Source of the DNA: Cyathus striatus
Taxonomy: Eukaryota > Basidiomycota > Agaricomycetes > Agaricales > Nidulariaceae
NCBI GenBank assembly: GCA_025738555.1
Contig: JAOVFP010000024.1
Coordinates: forward strand, 1,054,001-1,118,000
Length of the DNA stretch: 64,000 nt
Direction of reading: 5' to 3'
This document shows, one piece after another, positions 1 through 11,278 of the stretch. The notes beneath the pieces are model-generated. The model was not told the DNA's origin. It worked only from the letters and a program-made list of their open reading frames with translations, and searched no databases. Positions within the stretch are counted from its first letter, which is position 1; every line of letters starts with the position of its first letter. A program made the position numbers and the translations under genes.

Positions 1-195
1 TTTTTACAACCGTCAGAAAGCACGACCGCAGATACACCTGCCACATCCCAGATGCGTTCTTCGACGACACCTGCCCCCACTCCTCAAGAAACATCTATCA
101 AGGCAGGGTCCGTGGAACCCCCCAAACCCTCCGGAACCGTGAAAAAGAGGAAGAAACGTCTGTCACTGTCTTACTGCGTAGTGTATACAAGCTGA
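1..195 (+). CDS. C-terminal end of an unknown protein (partial)
   Basis: Frame 1 is open from the window edge to a TGA at 193-195. It encodes about 64 residues rich in Ser, Thr and Pro, followed by a basic run KKRKKR about 14 residues before the end. The composition suits a disordered tail, and the basic run could be a nuclear localisation signal (inference). The upstream part lies outside the window, so no family can be given. A 30-nt GT...AG stretch near 178-208 looks too short to be an intron, so I take the TGA as the real stop. It could also be a chance open frame. Confidence 0.35.
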   Translation, partial: FLQPSESTTADTPATSQMRSSTTPAPTPQETSIKAGSVEPPKPSGTVKKRKKRLSLSYCVVYTS

Positions 196-698
196 TAATA
201 CTAACAGGCACTTCTCTTGCGCCCCCTTTTACTGCTGCAACTTAATTTGTAGCATAATTGGACGTAACGGTAGAAAGATCTAAAGCTGTCCCTGATATTA
301 CACAAGTCCCACTCCACTAATTCCAGCCAGATTCCAGCTCCCAGGCATCCGTATGAAGCGGTTGATGTAGCATGCTAACATTGACGCTGAGCTAAAGTGA
401 TGTGGGCCTTCGCCCTTATCTTTCTTCTCTGCTACAGCCCAGGTGAACAAGTCGTGTACATGAATTCATTAGCAGCCGGATCGCCGGTTGTAACATATGT
501 ACAGCTACTTCTTAAAGAGATTGTCCAAGTCCTGTATGATATCTAACCCTGTCCATATAATCTTATATCTTCAACTTGTACCCAGTAACCCGGATACCGG
601 TTCAACGCGTGATGCGATCCATTCTACCGGTTAGCCAGTGACTGCCATGACACTGCAGCGTATGCCGTCATACGAGCGCTGCAGCATCGATAACATGC
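196..698. other. Intergenic, no gene seen
   Basis: About 500 bases between the partial gene and the 3' end of the AP-3 sigma gene. No open frame with recognisable similarity, tRNA or repeat was seen. It should hold the 3' UTR of the AP-3 sigma gene, which is read from the minus strand. Confidence 0.5.
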
Positions 699-1620
699 TC
701 ATCTCGCCCCGACGCCTGTTAGCTTTTCTGTCAGCCACCCCAAAGGTGTCTTTAAATTTGCCCCTCGAGAACCAAGCCCGCTACCACCTAATGACAGGGG
801 ATTGGCAGACGCAAACGACTCTTTTCTCGATCTCGCAGCTTGTTGAACTATAAACACAAAAATAAGCCCTTTTGCGCACTACGTGCATATCTCTGAAGGA
901 AATGTAGCCAAGCCTGCCCCGTAGCATGCGACATTTGGCATGGGAAGGCATGGAGAAGGGACAGCTGAAAGGTCACTACACCCACCTGATGCATCTATTT
1001 CGTCAATATTTGTCTCCAGAACAAGTCCACCTTGAATTATTTCAGCAAGAATGTGATGAACCTATGAGATTACTCCGTTAGCCTTGTGAAACGTAACTTC
1101 AGAGAGAGGGATAATGGTCATCAAACCTCATCGAAATGGAACACAAGGTCGAGTTCGCATACGTTCTCAAATGTGCGATCTAGAGATTCTACAAACACCT
1201 ACGGAAGAAATGTTCAAGAGATATTCATTAAAGTACTGCGGAATGGCAACAAAATAACACCATACCTGGATCAAGTCCAATATGCCCAACTCACTTTCCG
1301 CACCGTCCACTACAAACACGAAAAACAGCGTGGCATAGTTGCGATATACGACTTGCCAGCGCTCGTCTTCCCCGCCGTCTTTTGGGCCCAAGAAAGCCTC
1401 AAGCTCCGGAGCGTCGAGGAAATTACACAAACCAGCAGGTCGGGAGCATACTAAGGAAAAAATCTTTTGCACCACCACTTGCGCTGACTGGTGGAGCGGG
1501 GTATAGAACTTGGTCAAACGAGCGACGCCTGACGTGTTAACTGAGAGAAACCGAAGGTAAGCACTTGGTAGGTATATCTGAATATCATAAGACGCAACAG
1601 ATTAGAACAGCGTGTATCAT
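699..1620 (-). CDS. APS3: AP-3 adaptor complex small subunit sigma
   Basis: Small (sigma) subunit of the AP-3 clathrin-adaptor-type complex, which sorts cargo from the Golgi or endosome to the vacuole. The model joins five exons on the minus strand: 1599-1620, 1266-1540, 1127-1198, 986-1061 and 699-847, giving 197 residues, normal for the family. The first exon is only 22 nt and encodes MIHAVLI; the intron splits the next Phe codon. Family hallmarks visible are GLCNFLDAPELE, YATLFFVFVVDGAESELGI and LVLETNIDEI. The last exon gives a tail ending LGWLTEKLTGVGAR, which I associate with fungal AP-3 sigma. All introns are GT-AG. The gene ends tail to tail with nothing close by; its start faces the 3' end of the ecdysoneless-type gene. 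Confidence 0.93.
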
Positions 1621-1993
1621 ATTGAAGTATAGACGCAGGCGGCGATGAATTAGGGCGGGCTAGACAGACGCATTGGAGAATGGATTTCACGGTAAGATTG
1701 CAAGAAATGTTAATTACAATTGGACGATATGCAACTTGGCTAAATCAGACAACGGCGTATGTAGGTATGAGCTGATTGAAGGAGAAAACACTTTAGCAGG
1801 CACACCGATCATATGTCTGGGAAATTGTGTACGCCTGTTTGCCGATCGTCGAACACGAGATCTTAACCTCATTTCGGCAACTCACCTGCCCAAAACCAAC
1901 TCCCAAGTAATCATGTACCTACAAACATATATTCCTTCATTTGCAACAAAGCTTAAAAAATACAAAGAACTGTTCTTCCCAGAACATACAGCT
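1621..1993. other. Intergenic, promoter of the AP-3 sigma gene
   Basis: About 370 bases separate the AP-3 sigma start from the stop of the next minus-strand gene. An open frame on the plus strand here shows no recognisable protein. No clear TATA box or repeat was found. Confidence 0.45.
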
Positions 1994-4900
1994 TTACGAC
2001 TCATCTCTGGGTAATGTCCACCCAGGCTGCAACCTTCCAGCAAGGTTACTGACAGGTCCAGACAGTCCGGCTTGGCTCTTGAAGCTCTCCAAAAAGTTTT
2101 TAATTAAGTTGTAGTCATTCAAATCTCCCTCGCCCAACTCGTCGTCCACGTCATCCTCACGTTCTAGCGCAGCTTTCAACTCTGCATCCATTGCTGTTTC
2201 GATGTCTTCCTTCGTGGAAACCTGTGTTTCCCTCCTTTGCTTTACCCTTGCCCTTGTCAGATGTCGTCGACTTGCCTTCGCTTGGTCGTAAACGGCTTAA
2301 CTCTTCATCCATGGCCTTCATCACAGCCTCAAATGAATCAAGATTTGGATTCACATTCGGTCTTGGTCCCGGTTCTGGCTTTCGACCTTCGGTCTTAGCT
2401 CCACCTGCATCCTGTGTGTCTACCTTGGGAGCATTCGGGACCGGAGTGCTTTGCGGTCTCATTTTGGCACTCTGTGGCAAGAAGGCTACGAAAAACATCA
2501 ATCATAAAACTAAGAAACTTCGGCCATGTACTTACCGCCTCGACTTTGCCGATCATTTATAATTTCATTCCAATGCTCGTCGCTAATACCGAGCGCTTGT
2601 CTAGAGAATTCTAGAAACTCTTCTTCCTCTTCCTGCATGTCAATTTCTACCTCCCCGACCACTTGGGGACGCTCTTCTTCGTCCTCTTCATCTTCGTCCT
2701 CCTCCTCGTCAGTGTCATCGTCAGAATCAACTCCGTCAAAGTTGTCCCGGGGAAGTATTGGTGCACCAATACGCTTCGCCTCGGCTAGTGTTTCCATTTG
2801 AGAAGGCGTACCAGCGTCGCGATTTGCTTTGGACTCGACAATTTCTGTAACAATTGTAGCCGGAGCAACACGCTGAGAACCAGTGTGAAACGATGGTGGC
2901 ATTTTCCCATAATCAGATGGATCTAGCTCAGGTACCAACCTATCCATTGCAGCTTGCATTTCTGCAGTCCTGGGCTTAGCACTTTCCGAGGGTATATCTT
3001 GCCTCGCGTCATCGCTAGAGTCCGTGTCTGATGCCTCACCACCACTAAATGGCTCATCTGAAAATTCCTCGCTGTATCACATGTAAGTACAGCCTTGCAT
3101 CAATTAATAGACTCTGACATACTCATCGAAGCGAGCACCGTCAATATCTCCTTCTCCTTCTACAAAGCTTTCAACCTTCGCAGCTAGATCCTTCAAGCGT
3201 TGCGCTTGTTCATTAGCAACGCGGTCTTCGGGGTCGTGCTCAGGCTCATCGACATCCATGCCATTCGCACTCGACTTCCCATGCTTATCAATCCCCATTG
3301 TGGACTCTAGCATATGTTCGAAGTCTTCCGCGTCAATATTAAGCCAACTGTCATCGTCCTCTTCAGCCGCAACATTTGGGAGTTCCGAAACCTGTGAAAT
3401 CGCGGCGTCTACTTGAGACGCATATGGCTGCCTTGACGCGCCGCTTTTAAAATAGTCAGTTAGAAAACAGCAAGGAATGCGAAATTGCTTACTCTTCGCG
3501 GCGTACATCTATGAACATGCTTGCTGCTTTATTTTCGAGCTCGTTCCATAACCCAGAGTCTTGAACTTCGCCTCTAAAGTAACCTGCGGACGTAAGGTTC
3601 TGGATGTACTTTTGGTAATCGGCACTGCGGCGTAATGCTTCCTTGTTTGCTTCACTCTGTGACAGGCGGTCAACTCTATCACAATCATGACTACGAGTGA
3701 CGTACCGATGATTTTAAACCATCCGCGCTTAGGTTAGCACTTGTGGGTCGCCCTTTGCTTTCTTGGTACAGCATTTCAAAGCCTACTGCCTGTTTAGTTC
3801 GTCAAATGTTAGTTATTACCAGAACTTACAACTTTGAGACTTACAATCTTCATCCCGACATCTTTCCATCTCCATTCCTTACCACCTTCTTTTTCCTGCC
3901 ATTGTCCGAAAACCTTCGGAGGGAAGAACTTTTGTCCGACAAGTTGCGCGTACGTAGTGCGAGTCATATTTACAAGTTGAAGCACGCACGTGTTTGGTGG
4001 GAACCTTGACATTCGATGTGCGGCCTATGTTCGGCATCGTTGTTACTATTGTGTCAAGGTAAGAAGTTCCCAGTACTCACACGCAATTGGATTGCATCTC
4101 GAGTATAGAATGTTTCCACCGCTTTCTGAACTAGAAAAGGGTTTGCTGCCAGCGCCTTGGCAATATCACTGGGAATATAGGCATTTGTAGTATGCGTATG
4201 CTCACTTGCCGCCCCTGGGTAACTACGAATAGTGGATGAAAAACCGATTTAGGAAAAAAAGGAAAAAATGCTCACCCCGATATGCGGCTCCAGACAAGCT
4301 TTTCCACAGCGGGCGATGCAGTAGTGTCAACCGTTAAATCCCTTACAAGTTTGACGGCATCTATCGAAGATATCCACTCTCTTTCCAAATCGTCGGTGTC
4401 CTCATCACCACTTCCTGCTGCACCAGGAAGCTTTCGACGCCAATATTTTCTAGAGGGTGGGGATATGTGTGTGAGAGGGATGAGGTGGAGGCGTGAGTTG
4501 TAGATCCAGACCTATGGAGCATGAAGGAATAAATGATGAATCCTCACCGAAGGAGTGGAAGAAGGGCGCACCCTATTCTCGGAATTGCTTGGTGTTACCC
4601 ACGCAGGTAGTGCCTCCGCGGCCTCGATTAGGAGGAATTCACCATCCGAGTCAAAAACGCTGCGGATTATGAGCGTGGAGGATTCGAGATGTTAGTTTAC
4701 GGGAGAACACACCTGACCACAACATCCCATTTTGAGCTTATTTCTTTAAGCAGCCAGACTGTGATCCATTCGTCGTCTACACAATCACCGACTCTTATTC
4801 TGCCTTCCAATATCCACCCTTCTCCATCAGGATTAGCGACGATTTTGATTTCAAACGCATCACGGTGCCAGATAAACCCAGGAAGAAGACTATCAACGTA

Positions 4901-5038
4901 TGCTTGTATACAAGCAGCAAAGGTGGTAGCAGATGTCTTGTCTGAAAGGTCTCGAGGCGGGTATATTGTATATTGGAGAGTGTCCTCGGCAATTGCAGGG
5001 GGGCGGTTGAAAATGTCATGAACAGACGTGGCATCCAT
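1994..5038 (-). CDS. Ecdysoneless (ECD/SGT1-type) family protein
   Basis: Member of the ecdysoneless family (Pfam SGT1, not the Hsp90 co-chaperone SGT1), linked in animals to cell cycle control and pre-mRNA splicing and in yeasts to transcription of glycolytic genes. The start at 5038 gives MDATSVHDIF and then the family core: EDTLQYTIYPP, FIWHRDAFEI, GDCVDDEWITVWLLKEIS (exon 1, ending about 4713), then DSDGEFLLIEAAEALPAW (about 4570-4680), RVWIYN and LHLIP. The middle is helical; the C-terminal third is strongly acidic, with Glu/Asp runs at about 2630-2720. The protein ends LAGRLQPGWTLPRDES. Around 2205-2285 the reading frame changes by one base without a convincing intron (see findings). 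Eight or more short introns. It is divergent from the V-ATPase F gene, with 206 bp between starts. Confidence 0.85.
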
Positions 5039-5244
5039 ATTTCAAGGGTTTCTGTGAGACTGGGGATGAAGCAAGTGATACTAAGTAGTACTAGTATCAG
5101 ACGTTATAAATAAAGTTACGACAAATTCTGACTCTGAGCTTTACGTCATGCAGTGCTGCAGAGGCTGCAGACAAACAACACCACATCCACTTCCCAGAAT
5201 TGCAACAAGTTAGTTAACTCATCAGTTGGTTCACGACGCCGACG

Positions 5245-5832
5245 ATGGCGACAATGACTTCATTCAAAGACCGCAATCTCATAGCTGTCATAGGAGATGA
5301 AGTGAGGCAACGGGTCAATCTCAAATATTTATCTTCTAATTACATCGGCTGCTTTAGGACTCCATCACAGGCCTTCTCCTAGCTGGTATTGGTCATGTAA
5401 ACGAGCAGCAACGGAAGAACTTCCTTGTTGTTGATTCCAGTGCGCATTTTGGATAGTAATGTGCCATATCTATATAAAACATGTCATTACCTGTTTTAGA
5501 AACACAGGTAGCGACGATAGAAGCATCGTTCCAGGAGTTCACCGAACGAAAAGACATTGCCATCCTGCTCATTAATCAACATGTTAGTCATTATTTACTC
5601 GTATGGTATATTTGTTTCCTAACTCCATATGTCTGTAAAGATTGCAGAGAAAATCAGACCGACTGTTGATAAGTACCAACAAGCGTTTCCTGCACTGGTC
5701 GAGATACCGTCGAAAGACCACCCTTACGGTCGCATACTACTCTTCTTAATGAATTCCTTCGTGCTGACTCCTGCTCTAGACCCCGCGAAAGATTCAATAT
5801 TGAAGCGCGTTCAGAAACTGTTTGGGGAGTAA
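5245..5832 (+). CDS. VMA7: V-type proton ATPase subunit F
   Basis: Subunit F of the V1 sector of the vacuolar H+-ATPase, part of the central stalk that couples ATP hydrolysis to proton pumping. Five exons: 5245-5301, then from 5358, then a part beginning with [14 protein letters not shown], a part beginning [20 protein letters not shown] and a last exon [17 protein letters not shown]. The core [16 protein letters not shown] and the segment [16 protein letters not shown] are family hallmarks. The joined protein is about 120 residues, as expected for Vma7. The gene converges on TIM21 (141 bp between stop codons) and shares an upstream region with the ecdysoneless-type gene. Confidence 0.95.
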
Positions 5833-5972
5833 CTTTTGTATACCCTTACCCCGCTTCGGACAATGGACATATGTATAATATCCTAACGCAAATTCTTTTG
5901 CTATGCTTGGGGCCGTCAAGCTAGAGACTGGAGGTCGATGCATTCATGCTAGTGTACACATTAAATAGAATA

Positions 5973-7239
5973 TTAGTATGCATTCCATCTCATCACGGGT
6001 TCATTCTCCCGGACACCAGGACCACGCTCCACAAATATGCGTATTGCGTTCCGCTCACGCGAGCTTGGAATATCAACTAGTAGATAGCGGAATACGAAGT
6101 AACCCTCATTGTTCTGCCATTGGAATTGAGTTAACAGGCCCGAAATGAGAACATAAACAAAAGCGTACCCGAACAAGATCTGCATGCACTTCTCCTTCAG
6201 TGAATGTCTTGCCATCTGACCGTGAAACCTTCTCTGTAGATCCCGAACGGCCCCCTTTCAACGACGTGAACATTCCCGCAAATCCCCATCTTCCGCTTTC
6301 CTCTTTCTTCACGTCCTTGCTCTCCTCTAGTGATAAGGCAGGCATTTCTGGCGGCGGGATAGGCGTGCCACTAAGATATTTGAATGCGCGCTTTCCTTTC
6401 TCCCAGATCGCCGTAGACCGCCCCTTCGACCAATCAATGGCATCATTCAACGAAGCATCCGACAGGATGCTATATTTTTCTTGCGCCCATCCTAAGATTG
6501 AGTCAAAGTACCCATCATCTGATGCAGGTGCGAATCCTTCGGGCTTTCCTTGAACATAAAATGTCATGATCATATGCTCGTGTCCGTATGAATCGACCAT
6601 GACTTGAGAGGTTATGTGCCTGTTTCGATGTCGAGGTCGAACAGCGGAAGGTGGATTATTATGGAAAGTTAGCGGGCCATTGAGATATTTTGCAATCTGT
6701 CGAGTTCGTTATAAAGGAGAAGTAGCTCCAATTTTATCAATGGACATACCTTTGGGGAAGCTTGTATACGCTCACATGCGTCGCTGTAAAGTACAGTGGG
6801 GGAATTTTTGGAAAAGAGCTCGGATGTAAGGGAATAAATAAGAAGTGCGGACAGGCCAGCACCTAGCAAAATGACGGCGAGATTTGATGTTCGCGCAGTT
6901 GTTCGCACAACTATAATTTTTAATGAGAAACTGTTTGACCACGAAAGGCGCGTTCTCACCTTTTCCTCCAGCACTCAGTTCTGACCACTTCTTGACCTTC
7001 TCTCCCTGTCGCGCAGAGGGAGATATACCAAGTTGGAAGGGTCCTACGCTGTCATTACCCGGTGTTGCATGACGCTGTTTCGTATCCAGTGCCTGAGAGA
7101 GACCGTCAGTGGGAATTTCGCGGTGAGTTGCATATCTTCTTTTCGAGAGGACAACCACAAGAATTGGTCTGTGATACAACCGAGCAGCATTGCTATAGGA
7201 TCTTATGTGTTGCCTTAAAAGGCGACTAGTAATGTTCAT
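5973..7239 (-). CDS. TIM21: Mitochondrial import inner membrane translocase subunit Tim21
   Basis: Tim21 is an inner-membrane protein of the TIM23 complex; its domain in the intermembrane space contacts the TOM complex and helps couple import to respiratory complexes. The start at 7239 gives a basic N-terminus (MNITSRLLRQHIRSYSNAAR) fitting a mitochondrial presequence. A membrane segment follows (NLAVILLGAGLSALLIYSL), then the hallmark LFSKNSPTVLYSDACERI, then YGHEHMIMTFYVQGKPEG and a C-terminal strand region YFVFRYLLVDIPSSRERNAI. The frame is also open upstream to an ATG at 7398, giving 53 extra residues; I prefer 7239 because of the presequence. At least four exons, including one intron at the GGK/VVR junction near 6912-6960. 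The long C-terminal part includes a Lys/Ser-rich linker. Confidence 0.9.
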
Positions 7240-7552
7240 GGTGGCAAGAACAGGACTGATGCTCTTGAGTGAATGAGCGATTGCAGCCTGCGAACGTCCA
7301 GTGTCAACTTGCGAGCCGGAGCAACTTAGTACTACATGAAGGTGACCGTAAGTATCTCGTGACCAAATCCAAAGCTTCTGGTAAACAACGTCAAGCATTG
7401 TCAGTGTAGAAGCGATGCCTACAATTGCTATTAGCCGGATTTTTAATTAAGGTGCTGTAACATATTAATATGACAGGTATTGGTGCATTATCTCATGCTT
7501 ACAATCATGATATTAAAATTCTGGTTAATAAGAATTGTCCGCATCGACGAAT

Positions 7553-7650
7553 AGTACAAATTTGCTCTATAAATCATATACGTACGATGCGATTCCGTAA
7601 AGTTATAAGGCATAAGTTCTCGCTCCCATAGCTCAGAGGCACAGCCACAG
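7553..7650. repeat. Third, direct copy of the MITE-like end
   Basis: This stretch repeats the right arm of the MITE-like element and its flank in the same orientation: CTCTATAAATCATA, then GATGCGATTCCGTAAAGTTAT, an AAGTTCT block and finally GGCACAGCCACAG. The matching copy is at about 8066-8155. The similarity runs some 85-90 nt and continues beyond the inverted-repeat part, so it is a true duplicated end and not only a shared short motif. Confidence 0.5.
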
Positions 7651-7851
7651 GTTAGACATCAAACAACACCATGTGTGATCGATTGCTCAACACAAATATT
7701 CCATTATCATGTATATATGAACTACACATTAAGTACAGTTTATAATAGATTATTTGTATAGGCTGTATAGGTTTTTGTGCATGTAATAATGTTGAATTGG
7801 CCAAACTTATATCCAAATGCCTATTAACTGTATAGCTGTGATTTTCATTCT

Positions 7852-8112
7852 TTAATAACTTTTGAAGGAGTGAACGTAAGACTATGGTTTATAGAGCGAA
7901 ATTACACTACTTTTTTGTGCCAATAATCGTATCAAGCTAGAATTTTGATTCAGCAACCGTAACATGTAATTTGGGAGTGTATAACAATGGGTTCCCATAC
8001 ATACAGGACTTTTAATAAAATTCTGTATAGATAAAATTATTTACACAATATAATAGCGCAATTTTTCTCTATAAACCATAGCAATACAATGCGATCTCAG
8101 AAAGTTATTTGA
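7852..8112. mobile_element. MITE-like element bounded by inverted repeats
   Basis: The left end (about 7852-7906) carries TTTAATAACTTTTGAAG followed by CTATGGTTTATAGAG. The right end (about 8060-8112) carries the reverse complement of much of this, with CTCTATAAACCATAG and then AAAGTTATTTGAG. The two arms face each other about 150 bp apart and match imperfectly over about 50 nt. The interior is AT-rich and non-coding. This arrangement fits a miniature inverted-repeat transposable element or the end fragments of a DNA transposon. No clean target-site duplication could be picked out, so the exact ends are uncertain. Confidence 0.5.
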
Positions 8113-8292
8113 GAAACAAGTTCTGAAACCAATCATATATGGCACAGCCACCAGCAGAACCTATTTTGGAAGATCGCCAATGAAGAGGATATAATTATAA
8201 ATGTAGAAGAGGAAATAGTTATAAATGAAGAAGAAGAGATAGTTTTAAATGAAGAATTGCTTCAAGAGAGTGAAGAAAGGGAATATATATAA
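8113..8292 (+). pseudogene. Acidic open-frame remnant, possibly transposase tail
   Basis: Right next to the inverted repeat, an open frame without ATG encodes about 60 residues. It starts ETSSETNHIWHSHQQN and ends with a repeating Glu-rich block of the type VEEEIVINEEEEIVLNEELL before TAA. An acidic end beside a transposon terminus suggests the degraded C-terminus of an element-encoded protein. No catalytic domain is present, so the family cannot be named, and it may be a chance product of an AT- and GA-rich stretch. Confidence 0.2.
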
Positions 8293-8730
8293 GTTGTCAC
8301 AGCCATCACCTTGTTTTAACCAGTAGTTAAAAGAGAATATAGGATTTTGTACATATTACACCACTTAAATAATATATTTACCTCATCTAGCATAATATTA
8401 GTTAAAGTAGGAATCTTTGGTCACAAGCGTGACCGTCACGTCACCAGTCATGTGAGAGCGTTGTGCACCCCCAGTAGAAGCAACCCTCGCGGACATCTAT
8501 ATTGTATCTATATACCGTAAACATGGGACTATCCAACTATCCGAATTCAACGTGAGTATCCTTGGTCTCAGGAGTGTCTTAAGTCTGTACCAAAATCACT
8601 AGCACTGGCCAGCAAGCCAACATGTCATTAATAATAATTAACAGCGAAGCAATAAAGATGAACTTGTTACAAATACAAGGATAGTTTAGATACGAAAACT
8701 ATCACACCATGTCCACTGACAATGCTATCT

Positions 8731-9309
<579 letters not shown>

Positions 9310-9718
9310 TTAGTAAAAGTGTTGGCAAGTGTCGAAGAAGTGAGTGGAGTAGGATTTAGGAGCTCTTGAGGTAGGGTTGTTGAGGGATGGTGGTGGAAGT
9401 GAGACAAAAGCTAATGGGGGCGGAGTCTCAACCTCTACTCCTTTTAAAGGCAAGGGCTGGCAGCTAGTATGTCGGTATGTTTCTAATAAACGAACGTCAA
9501 TCAACGCGTTTTTTACGATCGCGTAAGTCACGTGATTGACGCGTCTTGTTACCTCAGACTCAAGAGCCAGAATTCAACAACTTTTCAACCAAGATCCAAC
9601 ATGTACACCATTTGTTTCAAATTCAATTGCAAGCTTACTATTATCAATCGCTTAGATAGTTCAACATCGCTAACTACTATTCATAGGATTTGCATAGGAC
9701 ACTATTTAATACCGTTTA
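9310..9718 (-). promoter_or_regulatory. Histone H3 promoter with two MCB boxes and an E-box
   Basis: About 400 bases between the H3 start and the stop of the next gene. ACGCGT occurs at 9504-9509 and 9539-9544, with a palindromic CACGTG at 9529-9534 between them. In fungi, ACGCGT is the site of the MBF (Swi6-Mbp1 type) G1/S regulator, which fits S-phase histone expression. Role inferred from the motif only. Confidence 0.5.
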
Positions 9719-10869
9719 CTACGCGGCCGTAGCGGCTTGTCCTGGGTTTCTCATCGCTGCCAAACGTTTCTTCTCATCCTCCATCATCTTCTGTTGGGCA
9801 AGAACTCGTGCAGGAACAACCTTCCTTCTTTCTGTAGTTATATTGAACTCAAACTTGTCAACACCAAGTTCTTTCAGTGTCTTCTTCTCCACCAGACTAT
9901 ATTCCTCCGGGTCTTCTCTGGCAAAATTGAACGGCTGTTTAAGTGCGACAGGAGGGTTCGTGATAACTCTCGGGATGCGGAGATAGTTCTTCGATGCCGA
10001 ATGCATCATTAATGGATGCAGGAGCACCACGTCTCCTATCTCTCCGGTTATCTCGACGAAGTGACCGCAGCGTTTAATTTCTTTCAGCATGGACCAATAA
10101 CCGGGGTCATCTTCCTTGTTAGCGTACGTAGAGGTGGATGGAGTAAATGAAAGCCCTGTGGGAAGCACACCTTCTGGATGCTTGGAGAGATAGTTGGCAA
10201 TCAAGTTGATTCCTTCCGGGCAAATCATTGTTCCACCTCCACGAGGCACAATATCAGAGTAAACAGGGATCACGAGGAGAGCTTGTTCGGGAGAATCTAG
10301 GAAATGCACCTGCATATATAATTAGCGTCATATGGCTCGGCAGGCCGACGGCTTATCATAATTCTTACAAAGAAATCGCCATCTACGTGCCAATTATTCA
10401 AGTCTTGAGGTGTGATGTCTTCCTTGGACTTGGCCAGTTCGTCGGTTCCAAGGTTGACGATAAATGAGTCGCCCCAGTGGGCGGCTGTGTCGTCAATCCT
10501 ATCTTCGCCTCCGAGAAGGTCTTTCATTGCTGCCCAAGCCTAGATGCGAGAGAACGTCGTCATGAAGACTTCAGCCTCAACAGTGATTTTTACCTTTGGA
10601 GAAAACGTGGAGACAGCCTCCCGTCTGTGCCAGGGCATATTAATACGCTCTCGGTCCCATGTAGTCATATCATTTGGGTTGATACCTAATCGAACCCAGA
10701 GGTTCTGAGTCCATTCAGAAGCTTTCTCCTTGGTGAACGCGTTCTTGATCACTATGTAACCGTATTTCATGAAATGATCGACGTCCTCGCCTAGATAGTT
10801 TCCTTAGCAATATATGTGAAACATAAATGTAGAGAATCTACCAGTAAGATATTCGTATTGTTTAGGCAT
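9719..10869 (-). CDS. Phytanoyl-CoA dioxygenase (PhyH)-like protein
   Basis: Fe(II)/2-oxoglutarate-dependent dioxygenase of the PhyH superfamily; substrate unknown. The start at 10869 gives MPKQYEYLTGNYLGEDVDHF after removal of a 39-nt intron (10803-10841). Next come GYIVIKNAFTKEKASEWTQN, WGDSFIVNLGTDEL, the iron-binding HxD in NWHVDGDFFVHF, the segment GGGTMICPEGI, and the distal His region VVLLHPLMMHSASKN followed by RIPRVITNPP with the likely 2-oxoglutarate-binding Arg. The protein ends with a charged helix and QAATAA. Length about 340 residues. All metal ligands expected for an active enzyme can be seen. It lies between histone H3 and the AIM18-like gene on the same strand, with no obvious functional link. 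Confidence 0.85.
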
Positions 10870-11278
10870 ATCTGAAGACTTGGGGTGGATAGAACTGAAG
10901 ATGTGAGCGCCACCTCGCTTCATTAATACATAGGCTAAAGATAGCCGTGAGGAAGCACCTGACTTCTTAACTCTCAGTACGTTGTAACCTGTGATCAATT
11001 GTCGTAATTATCAAGGCCTCATGGATGTAAGGTAAGAGATACCATGAGATTATTGGCACTTCCATAGAACCTATGTATGTAGTTTAACTGGAAGATACTC
11101 TTCCCACCATGGAGAATTACTCAAGTGAACAGACGTTGAACAAATGTGCAAACTAAGATTATAAGTTTTGTCAATAAATCCGAAGGATGTGCCAAGTTTT
11201 GAAATATATTCTGTGATTAGAACGCGTTTATTCTTGGAATCAAACTGCGTTATCAAAAACTGACAAATCTAGCTTTGT
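10870..11278. other. Intergenic, no gene seen
   Basis: About 400 AT-rich bases between the dioxygenase start and the AIM18-like stop. Short open frames here have no recognisable content. It should carry the promoter of the dioxygenase gene. Confidence 0.45.

Larger units (their letters stand above)
7240..8730. other. AT-rich gene-free region with repeat remnants
   Basis: About 1.5 kb between the TIM21 start and the histone H3 stop. Most of it is AT-rich. It holds direct and inverted copies of one repeat (listed separately) and a short acidic open frame. From 8400 to 8730 the sequence is closer to the genome average; no gene is seen. Confidence 0.6.

Noticed and set aside
1086..1454. Plus-strand open frame of 122 codons
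   Set aside because: It is the antisense of the AP-3 sigma exons, which show clear family motifs on the minus strand.
2526..2801. Ser-rich plus-strand open frame
   Set aside because: It is the mirror of the Glu/Asp-rich region of the ecdysoneless-type gene; poly-Ser arises from reading the acidic codons backwards.
6200..6553. Plus-strand open frame of 117 codons
   Set aside because: Antisense of the Tim21 C-terminal exon.
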